Source of the DNA: Drosophila pseudoobscura
Taxonomy: Eukaryota > Arthropoda > Insecta > Diptera > Drosophilidae
Reading direction: 5' to 3'
NCBI RefSeq assembly: GCF_009870125.1
Contig: NC_046679.1
Location: 26,660,001 to 26,724,000 of the forward strand
DNA: 64,000 nucleotides
Positions 55,101 through 64,000 of this stretch are shown one piece after another. The stretch's first letter is position 1. Each line of letters begins with the position of its first letter. The notes beneath the pieces were generated by a model. It did not search any database. It saw only the letters and a program-made list of their open reading frames with translations, and was not told where the DNA came from. The position numbers and the translations under genes are program-made.

Positions 55101-58100
55101 AAGAGAGAAGGGGGAGATGAAAGCTCAGAAGGGACAGGAGTCTCACTCTTGCAGCGCGAGCCAGAGTTGTATTTGCGAGCGAGGGAGAGGGCGTGTAGAA
55201 GAGTCACGTGCTCCAGCAGTGATGGATTGAGGACACAGAATTGGCAAGAAACATGTGCACGATGGGATGATTTGAAGATGAAAGGATCCACAAATCAAAA
55301 TGATATGCAATGAAAAAAATAAAAATATACGCAAAACCCGCTAAAAACATCCAACAGCAGCAAAAACAAAAAGGAAAATGAGAACAACAATGACCTTGGC
55401 ATTGACCCAAATATATATGGAAACAGACAAAGCTCTGTGTGTGATCTTGAGTGTAGTGTAGTCAGTGTGTGTGTGTTTAACGGTGTATGCACCAAAAATA
55501 TAAAAGGAATGAGTGGAGTGGAGGGAAAAAAAACCCAAAATACAAAATAAAGAAATGGCAGGAGAATGAACAACAGCAACAACAACAGCAGGAACAGCAA
55601 GAGAAGAGCCGCAGTGAGTGGGCGCAGGGAAGGAAAGGCAAAGGCGGTCGCGGACATGCTGAATGAAAAAAACGCACACACAGACCCAGGCCAGAATGTA
55701 CATACGCAAGGTATATTATAGTAGGTAAGATAGGCACCGTAGTTGTTATAGATTCCACAGGATCCTAAAACATATCGCCTGATGGTTCGGACAGAGACAC
55801 TTGGACAGCATCACCCTCTATTTAATATACCGTGGACGTATACAAACGTACAGCATGCTGGAGATGTCCCCACGATAGCCGCATATTATCCAACAAAAAA
55901 CAACAAAAACACACTAAAATCTTAGAAAACAGACTAAAACAAATCAATCGAAAATGCTCATGACACGTGCATACCACACACGAGGTAAAGGGGGAGAGGC
56001 GTGACAGGAGGCAGACTTGCCGGCGATGCGAAAAATAAAACAAAAGACGAAAGGGAAAAAATGCCAATGGCAGACGAGACGCAAACGCAGCGACGCCGCC
56101 ACGCAAAGAAATAGTAATCAAAACAAAATAAAAATCATTAAAATTCATAAAAAAAAGACAGCGACTACAACAACAAGAACAACAACAACAACAACAACGA
56201 TAAGAGCAACAACAATTTTAAAGTTGTACGAGGAACGGAGCGGGGAGAAAACGAACGGGATGCGATAGCAGTTCAAGTTCAAGCGATAGACAGAGACGGA
56301 TGGAATGAGGTTGGGTGGGGTGGTAGGTGTTTAACCTAAAAGAAAATTCGTAAAACACAAACAAAAGAGAAGAGGCTGAAAGGGGGGGGGGGGGGGTAGG
56401 GGGCTACCAGCCAGAGCAGAGCTCAACCCAAAAAGTGATGTGAGTGCGAGCGGGTGAGTACCGTACCCCCTATAGTACATATGCGAGTGCCATCCCGTGG
56501 ACAGGCATAAACATTTGACCTGCCTGTGCATGGGCCTGTGCCTGTGCCTGTCCGTATGAGAGGTACAGAGAGTGTGAGTGAGTGGACGGGTGCTGGAGTG
56601 AGGCGAGTTGAAGGCAGGCGCAGGCAGGCAGGCGGCAGGTAGAGTACGTATGAGTGTGTGTGTTTCTGTGTGTGTGTGCTTCAGTGACGTCACGAGTCAA
56701 GTTCACGTGCTGTTCACGCAGCCCCTGTTTATTGACCCACTTTCGATGTGTATTATCTAGAAATGCCGCGGAGGGGGTACGGGTACGGAGACGGAGACGG
56801 TGACGGTGACTCTGGCGAGGCAAACCAAACCAAAGCATTCAATGAATGAGTGTGTTCTTTCCCCCCCTTCAAAATGTTCTGTGGAACGGAATTATCATCG
56901 GCTCTGTGCTTACCTGATGCGGCGAGGGGGATGCCTGCGAGGGCTGTGGCGAGGGACTGGGCGCATGGCCTGGGCTGCTGGGTGGGGGTCCTCCGGCGGC
57001 GGCATGCGGCGGAGGGGGCTGCTGTTGTTGTTGCAGAGGCTGCGGCACATGGTGCGGGGAGGCGGGCGGCAATGGATGTCCGGGACCAGGACTGGGCGAA
57101 GAGCCGCCGGGCCAGGGCCGATTCGGTTCCGGATACTGCAATCGAATCATGGTTAAGCTCTAGTTGGATCCCAAAAGAAGTGCAATGCAATCGTCTCACC
57201 TGGTGCGTCGAGTAGGCAGTTCGATGATTGGGTCCCGCGGCCGGCAGTCCAGGCGGAGTGGGGTATCGTTGCGGGTACGGCGAATATTGAGATGTTGGCG
57301 GTGTGTTCTGCTGCGGCTGTTGCTGTGCGGCGCCCGGCGGAGGTCCTCCCGGTCCCGCGCTACCAGGCTGCTGACCCGCCTGCTGCTGTTGTGCCTGTGC
57401 CTGCTGCTGCTGCGGCGAACTAGGATAGGAACCTGAATTTTGACCGTGAGCTGGCGGATAGGGCGATTGACCCCTGGAAGTGTTCGTCTGTGAATGGCAG
57501 AAAGGGAGGAGAAACGGAAATTAATCAATAATAGTACCCAGTGTAATCCTTTCAAATGCCATGCAAAATAAATCTAATAAGAATCGGGAGAGCGAGTGAG
57601 GGACAGACCCCACACATGGGCGTTTTAATTACAGCCAGTGCTCTCCTTCCTCTCCCTCTCCCTCTCGCTCTCTATCTCTGTCGCTCTTTTGCAATTCATC
57701 AATTATTTGCGTTTGCATTCCCTTTTGTTGTTGGCTGTCTGCGTGCAGAGCACTGCACATTCCGTTTTATATCGTACATATATAATTTTAATCGATATTC
57801 CACAACCACATCCCATCCCCCCCTCCCGTAAATGCGCAAGCACCCATGCCATGCCGTGCCATGTACAGTAGCTGCTCGCTAATTGCAACTCGCCCTCTCT
57901 CTCTCCGTCTGTCTGTCTGTCTCTAACTGCGTATGGGAAAATTCCAGCAATTAAAACTGGAAGATTAATACTAGACAATAATTACAAACAGATGACCCAG
58001 GGAGCAAGTGGCTCTAATTATCTGGCGCTCACTGTAGTACATTCGTCCAACACAGACACAAACACACACGCACACTCATACGTAAGTTGGAGAGAGAGGA

Positions 58101-61100
58101 GTGGAGTGGTGTGGAGTGAGAGAAAGCGAGACAGCGACAGTGACGCACAGTCCTCGGGTGTGACAGTCACAAATGCGCAGATTAAAAAAGAGACAACTCT
58201 CAAAAAACGAATATGCTTCTGCAAAAGCAAACTAAATGCTGGCTGGCAGTAAAAAAGTTGAAACATTTACCGCTATAGCTACACTACGCACACGCACACA
58301 CCCGTGACATACCCAATCAGTGGAGGAGCTAGCTATCCTGAAGGAAGGCATAACTTAGGACAGTCGATTGCCTCGCCTGACCCGGCGCACCCTTCCGCCC
58401 CGTGCAAGGGGACCCAAGAAATCCACTTGAGCGGAATATAAAGTGAAACTTATGCCGGGAACATGCACATGCATGTATGTCCAGGACCAGCCAACGACAA
58501 AGTTGCAACAAAGCAAGCAACCTACGAGACGGAGACACCTCGGAACGTCGACGTGGTGGCAGGCAACTGGAGTAGGACGAGCCCAGTAAAAAGAGCTTGG
58601 GATGCCATTAATGAAAGGATTTTCAACTTGACGTAGTGCGACAAGGCACAAATACAGACATGTCCTGACATGGCAAGGCACAAACACACTCGCCCTCGCA
58701 GATAGTATGTATGTGTACATACATGCAGCACTCACACAAATGTTGCTGCGAATGCCAGCCCCGGAGTAAAATGTGGCAATAAATCTAATGGAAACACACA
58801 GCCAACGAACAGAGCCCAGAGCACAGAGCCGGGCCAGAGCCCCATGCCAGAGAAGAGAACCCGGGACCAAAGCTAAGGGAAAGCAAAGGCAAAAGCCAGA
58901 TCTCGTCGTACCGGCAACGAGGACGGAGGACAACGCCAACAACAACAACAACAATCGACAACGACGACGACGACGACGGTCGGTCGGTCCACTGCAGGCG
59001 GCGGCAGGGTGACAGGAAACATGAATGGATGGTTTTCGTACTCAGTGTGCAAGAGAGAGTGAGAGAGGCGAGAGTGTGCGTGACTGTATGTGTGCGTGTG
59101 TATAGCTAGCCAGCCAGGCAGTGAGAGAAATAAAGTAAAAAAGGGAAACTCATCATGGATGAAAATCAAAAGCAGAACTGTGTACGAGCGAGTCGGCAGA
59201 AAGGGAACGACACGACGGGCAGGCGGCAGCGGGTAGGAAGGAACGAAGCTGAAGTGGAATTTGAATTAATGCAGCAAGGGTCGTACGGTACACACACACA
59301 CACACATACATATATGAGTGTAACGAACGAATGACGGTTGGCAAGAACGTCGGTCGGAATTACGTTCGAGAGTGTCGGACCAGCAGCAGCAGCAGGCAGA
59401 AGAAGGGAGAGTGGAAGAGGGATGGGGAGGGGAGCTGAGCTGAGCTGCCAGAGATGGGATGGTGCTGATGATGGTAGTGGTGGTGGTAGGTTTCCCAGTT
59501 AAAAGCCGGCCCTGTTCGGGACCGAGTTCTGCCACTGCCAACAGCACAGCTACTGCTACATGTATTTTATAATATCACGGGGAAAAAACAAAGCGCAGCA
59601 GCCGTGGAAGGCACAGAGCCGGGGGAGACAGGGAGTGGTCCTGTCCGGGGCTTGGGTTTATAATTTCATAACCAACAGACACAAACACACGCACACATAC
59701 ACATACACCCACAGACAGAGAGACATACAAACATACAGAGAGACGGGAGCGCTTGCATAAATTGTGAAGGAGGAGGGAGAAGAGAATGGAACATAGTAAA
59801 TGCGATTTTGAAGCGAAAAAGGTAAAGCCGGCAGCAGTTGTAAGGGTTGCCAGGCCATGCCACGGCGCATTGTGTGGGAGCAGAGGGCAGGGCAGGACAG
59901 GGACGTCCCAGCAGGCCGATGGCAATGGGCGTACGACGTGCAGAAGGGGAACGATAGAATTACGTGCAGGACTCGAGTGAAAATAATTTGAAATAGTACA
60001 ATGTGACAGACACTCTCCACATCCCCCCCCTCAAACACTGAGCCACAATGCAGGCTGAAAATTATTAATTGCAACTGTTTGATAGCAGAATAGAACGAGC
60101 ACGAGAGGGTGGCAGAGCATAGAAGAGGTCTGCGCCTTGAGCTTACCCAAGAGTCGAGCCCAAGAAGGCCGACCGAAGAAAGAGAAGCAGGAACACAGGG
60201 ACAATAACAGTAAAGGGGGCGAAGCAGTTTGCTTTTTTTATGCTGCTCCACTTTTTGTAGGTCAAACTTTAAAGGCAGACCCCCCCGCCCCATAAATTCA
60301 CATGCCGGCACACACAGACACAGAGCTCAAAACTCTCCGCCACCGCCACCGCACGCCACACAAAACACCCGACCCGATAAACGTCTGCCCAAAAAGCAGC
60401 ACAAGAGGAGGACGAGGAAGCAGCAGACGCGAAAAGGAACAACAAAGATACACCAGTGAGGCAAACAGCAACGGTTAATGCATTGAAGAGGGAGCCCACC
60501 AAATTCAGCAACAACAGTTAGGACAGGACAGGCCAGGCCACAAATATGGAAAAGCGTGGCAAGTGGTGGTGGGAGATACCAATATATGTACCAAAAATAA
60601 GTTTACCAAACTTTAAGCTGCCTAATGTATGCACACACACACACATACATACATAGTATGTACTGCACTCTCATGTATGTACGGTTATTTGCTCGCTGCA
60701 CCTGTTGACCCCACAAGGGGGGAATCCTCTTAGGTTTGGTGAAACGTCAAGGATTCTCCATCGCGTTCTTGAAATGAGAGAAATGCACCAAAGCTAACGG
60801 AAGAGGAAGAGCGCACTTGAAGAGGCAGAGACGGCGGCAAGGCATTCAAAGAGACGACTGAGGCGGCATGTCATAGTCGACGAGCCCTCCTCCTCCTCCT
60901 CCACCTCCACCTCCTTCTCTTTGACTGTGCGCGGGGTCTCGCTTATTTTTTGTATTTTTATTTTGTTTTGGTTTCTGCTTCCTCTCCACAGCTTGCCGGC
61001 TCGACTCCCCTCCCTCTCGACCATTTCAGCTACCCCAGTTCCCAGAGAGAGAGTCAGCTGTGACAACAACAAGTTTCTCTGTTATTGCCTTTGATTACGG

Positions 61101-63801
61101 TGCGGTGCGGTGCCTACTCTTTCACATAGGTACATATATGTACAAACATATGTGTGTCTGGCTGTATTTATTGCATGCACGCGTAAGTCACACTCTGCAC
61201 ACTCACGAACACACACACTCACACAAACACATGCCTACTTGATATTGGATAGCAGCAGTATTTTACTCTTTTTATCTCACAATACACTTGCACACATAAA
61301 TATCTAAATATGTACGTATGTATGCACATACATATATCATCAAAGCTCTCGAAGGTCGCATCGCACCGCACCGCACCGCACCGTACCGCAGCGTCTCGCC
61401 TCGTCTCGCACATGTCTAAACCCTAGCATTGCTTTTGATTTGTATATTCACATAGATTTGTTTATATTGCTCTGGCTAATCGTCGGGCCGCATCAAAGTT
61501 CGTTGACTCTTATCCGCGAGACATCTCCCATTCATGAAAACAATCGATACGATCCGATTGCAGTGGAATAATACTATTTCACGGGGGAGGGACGACTCAT
61601 TCCGGGTGGGGTGTCATTATGTATGACTTGTGGAGCCATCAGCCATACAACTCGTACAAATTATTAACCGGTTTACATTTCACATCGAAACGTGATGGTT
61701 TCTCACGTGCCTCGACGCCAACACACTTTATCGCTTGGCGAAACTGATAGCAGCTCCCCGAGAGGTTGGGTTGGGTTCGGGTTCATTTCATTCTAAGGGG
61801 CATACTGCTGATAGATAAAAGTTTGAATGGAGTCCACTTCATTCCATGCTGTTTCAGAAATAAAACCTCCAGAGGATTCCAGGCTTGCTCGGCACAATGA
61901 AACTAGAGAGGTGCTAAGTCCAGGCCAGTGGTTCCTTCAAGTAACTGCCGCAACAATGCAGTAAGGAAGGAAACCTTAGACCGTTCAACCATTTCAAACG
62001 AATTCCAATGAAATGCCATTGGAATTGCCGTAATGAAGCCACAAAAAAGTGAATGGATGCGGATGCCTCAACATTTTTCGGTTACAAACTCTTTCTACTT
62101 CTTCCACTTCCACTTCGCCTTCTTTTGCAACGTTCTTTTGCGGTCTTTGTTGTTATTGTTTTGTGGCGGCAAGTGCCGGCTCGTTCTCCCTCTCCCTCTC
62201 CCTCTCTCCCACTCCCACTTCCAGTCTCACCCAACAGCAACCGGCACTTAAACGACAAACTGTAGGGGGAGAGAGGCAGAAAGGCAGAGGGAGGGGAAGG
62301 GGGGGAAGGTGACGGGCTACATAACGAAAAGGCGCGGAATATACATGTTGTATGTGTGTCAGTGTGCCTGTGTGGGAGCGAGCAGCAGGACTTTGTTGAA
62401 TCTTTTTACCAAACTCTGAATGAAGTGCGACCAAGACGACGAAACCTTAAAAACGTAACAGTAAATATTGCAGCCTCCCTCCAAATTCACACACACACAC
62501 ACACACACGCGCACACCCACATTCGACCCAGCTCCAAGTACATGTGTACAAAACGTGACGAGCCCCTCTCTTGGAATGAGCTGGAGTGGGTCGAGGTGCA
62601 GATAGCGCTAGCATAAGGCCATTTCTCGTGTTTTGTATGCTGTATTCCGCTATCTGCGTGTGTGTGTCTGCCGAGAGCATGGGGTCGATGGAATCAAAAT
62701 CAGTGTCAATGTCAAATAAGCTCTTAACAAAAAAAAAAAAGAAAGAAAGAGAGCCCCCAAGAAAACATAAAAGAAAACTCCCCACCCCACCCGCACACTT
62801 ACCGGTGGTGGCGTCCTATACTGCTGCGACGGCCCCAGTTGTGGACTGTAGGGTCGGGGGGGCGGTGCCCAGCCGCCCTGTTGCGCTCCGTACGGCGATG
62901 GCTGATGCTGCGGCGGAGGCGGTCCATGTCCTGGTGGAGGAGGCGGGGGTCCGCCCGCCTGTTGTTGTTGTTGGGCTGCTGCTGCCGCCGCCGCCGCTGC
63001 CGAGGCTGCTTGTTGGGGATCGTAGCTATTCGCATAGCGGTGCTGCGGGGGCGGCGGCGGATTCGAGGACTGCAGCAAGGAGTTCAGCGTGGGCGTGGGC
63101 CCCTGCGGCGGCTGGCCAGGGATGTAACGTTGCTGCTGCTGCTGTGGCGGCCGATTGGGAGAGCCTCCCGCACCCGGCGGCTGCTGCTGCTGCTGTTGTG
63201 GTTGCTGCTGCTGCTGATGGGGCTGCGGGAGCTTGCCGCCGGGCGGTGGCTGACCGTAGCGGTAGGGATCCATGTTGGGGTCGCCAGAGTGGTACCGTGC
63301 GTAGGCAGGATGAGCGTGGGGCGGTGGCAGGTGAGCCACTGCCGCACCGTACTCGTCCTTCACGCCGGGCGCATGCTCAGGTGCTCCTGGCGGCGGCGCC
63401 GGCCCGCCGTGATGCTGCATGTGGGGCGGTGGCGGCGGATGCTGCTGCTGCTGTTGTTGTTGTTGCTGCTGCTGCTGGTGCAGATGGTGGTAGTGCATAA
63501 CCGCCGCCGGGTCCGGTGGTGCACCTGGTGCCGAACCAGGCGGTGGCGGGGCGCCGTAGGGGTGCGGCACTCCGACATTTTGCTGTATGATCGGATCGCT
63601 GCCGTTGTTGTTGGGCGTGGGTGGGCCGGAAGTGGGTGGCGTGGATGCGGAATTGGCACCGACACTGGCACCACCTGCACCACTGCTGGCTGCCGCTGCT
63701 GCTGCGGCGGCCGCACTTCCAGATGCCGAGGGCGGAGCAGCAGCGGGGGTTCCGGCCCCAGCACCTCCCTGGGTTGACGGCGACTTTATTTTCTCATTCA
63801 T
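40187..63801 (-). CDS. osa: Osa/Eyelid, ARID subunit of the BAP (SWI/SNF) chromatin-remodelling complex
   Basis: The signature subunit of the Brahma-BAP complex, orthologue of ARID1A/B; it targets remodelling and restrains Wingless targets. Fifteen coding exons: 62803-63801, 57200-57487, 56914-57135, 50132-50288, 49679-50071, 48878-49606, 48599-48783, 48273-48518, 47078-47294, 46566-46760, 45395-45895, 44825-44984, 44416-44614, 44092-44173, 40187-44019. They total 2,801 residues, near the D. melanogaster length (about 2,716). The first 1,000 residues are Pro/Gln/Gly-rich. The ARID (about 1010-1110) spans exons 8-9: GWLDKLRSFMEERRTPIT, LYRLYIYVKERGGF, KTWKDIAGLLGIGAS. The last exon holds the conserved C-terminal homology (from LVKKELIFPHDSVEST through EREWWWDYLITIRENMLVAM to FMQQEQRLLGLVMSHIL), then a Gln/Ser/Ala tail ending NAGTTTAVA. 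Poly-Gln and poly-Ala tracts are frequent. Confidence 0.95.
45896..46565 (-). other. osa intron 10 (670 bp)
   Basis: Between the exon starting GAAVAVAAVGDN and the exon ending NPQTPHP. It holds tandem GGAATTGGAATT-type repeats near 45960, GGTGGT and TTGTTGG-rich stretches, GGTTAGAGGTTACAGG repeats near 46270-46310 and a (GA)n(G)n tract at 46484-46505. No gene. Confidence 0.75.
46761..47077 (-). other. osa intron 9, AG-free
   Basis: Read on the minus strand from its GTAAGT donor (47072-47077), this intron has no AG dinucleotide until the one at 46761-46762, which gives an in-frame junction (CCA G / GC TCG). The 39 bp just before it (46761-46799) would encode GGGHLDAGTTNST, which I recall as part of D. 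melanogaster Osa, so the acceptor has probably shifted or a non-AG site is used. Confidence 0.55.
47295..48272 (-). other. osa intron 8 (978 bp), splitting the ARID domain
   Basis: The intron falls inside the ARID coding region (VEV / TKSKTW). It contains TTTTGGTTTTGG-type repeats near 48165-48205 and G-rich stretches near 47440-47550. No gene. Confidence 0.8.
50289..56913 (-). other. osa intron 3 (6.6 kb)
   Basis: A large intron before the exon starting ELIGQNSND. It is rich in simple repeats: ACACAC near 51120-51190, CAGCAG and GACGAC near 51250-51345 and 51410, CA near 51595, GTGT near 53375, ACA/CAA near 56165-56215 and a run of about 13 G near 56385. Several ORFs over 100 residues arise from these tracts; none has a recognisable domain, and I annotate no nested gene. 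Confidence 0.7.
57488..62802 (-). other. osa intron 1 (5.3 kb)
   Basis: Separates the first coding exon from exon 2. Simple-sequence tracts include CTCTCC near 57648, CA near 58065 and 59290, CAACAA/GACGAC near 58938-58975, ACAC near 60635, CCTCCT near 60890, CGCACCG repeats near 61365-61385 and ACACAC near 62490-62508. A CGTACCGCA-like stretch adjoins the CGCACCG array. No nested gene or RNA gene was recognised. Confidence 0.7.
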
Positions 63802-63895
63802 GGCTGCTCATTTGCTGCTGGCGGTGTGGCTGTGGGGGCTGGGGAGGACCCGCCAACAACGCTGACGCTGATGATGACGACGACTTCTCCGACGA
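63802..63895 (-). other. osa 5' UTR exon segment
   Basis: Upstream of the osa ATG (63799-63801) the first plausible acceptor is GCTGCAG at 63896-63902 on the minus strand, so the first coding exon probably starts at 63895 and an upstream non-coding exon lies beyond. The remaining 63896-64000 would be intron; no promoter is visible before the window ends. Confidence 0.45.
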
Positions 63896-64000
63896 CTGCA
63901 GCGGCAAATTTGAGGTTATGTTAGCTGCAAGTTATCAAAGACTTTCATTAGTGCACTCTCGTTCTACTCTTTCATCTTCACTTAATTTTGATCTAACTAA

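Noticed and set aside
62586-63777. Plus-strand ORFs of about 300 residues opposite the first osa coding exon
   Set aside because: Antisense reading of Pro/Gln/Ala-rich codons; no family resemblance.
1-64000. tRNA, rRNA and CRISPR-like arrays
   Set aside because: I looked for paired A/B-box-like motifs and regularly spaced identical repeats and saw none; the tandem repeats present are microsatellites or the families described.

Overview
This is insect nuclear DNA, almost certainly genus Drosophila. The genes have short GT-AG introns of about 50-75 bp, and products closely match Drosophila osa, heme oxygenase (Ho), Taf12 and Nup93, together with a ZAD zinc-finger protein and ecdysteroid-kinase-like (EcKL) genes. 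From memory, Ho and osa lie in different bands of one D. melanogaster chromosome arm (86D and 90C), so the order here is rearranged. A species outside the melanogaster group, such as one of the obscura group, would fit but is not proven. Exon models below were joined by hand from splice sites and reading frame; every total coding length is a multiple of three.

Layout. (1) 1-~4,890: LOA/Bilbo-like non-LTR retrotransposon on the minus strand; ORF1 has a probable small frameshift and ORF2 is open to the window edge. (2) 5,079-12,057: three plus-strand EcKL genes. The first has lost its catalytic aspartate; the third encodes two kinase domains joined by a splice donor lying over a stop codon. (3) 12,182-14,446: Ho (minus) and Taf12 (plus), head to head. 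(4) 14,767-17,840: ZAD protein with about 18 C2H2 fingers and an internal duplication. (5) 17,911-19,000: large inverted repeat with internal subrepeats. (6) 19,457-21,063: SAXO/FAM154-like repeat protein (minus). (7) 22,129-24,134: protein with two C-terminal SH3 domains (minus), followed by about 7.3 kb without a recognisable coding gene that ends at a minus-strand promoter signature near 31,464. (8) 32,224-33,037: gene with two THAP domains; 33,084-35,667: Nup93 (minus), converging with 46 bp between stop codons. Both sides of this pair carry copies of one AT-rich repeat. (9) 37.7-64 kb: osa (minus), 15 coding exons, about 2,801 aa, with a long 3' UTR, two giant introns and a 5' UTR exon at the right edge.

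The genes do not form a pathway. Osa (SWI/SNF chromatin remodelling), Taf12 (TFIID) and the zinc-finger and THAP proteins are nuclear regulators; Nup93 is a nuclear-pore scaffold; Ho degrades heme; EcKL proteins are thought to phosphorylate steroids or xenobiotics.

Most notable observations: the inverted repeat (possible hairpin-RNA source or foldback element), the EcKL pseudokinase, the stop/donor overlap in the tandem kinase, an osa intron with no AG before a downstream in-frame acceptor, a pre-miRNA-like hairpin beyond the osa 3' end, and the repeat cluster flanking THAP-Nup93.
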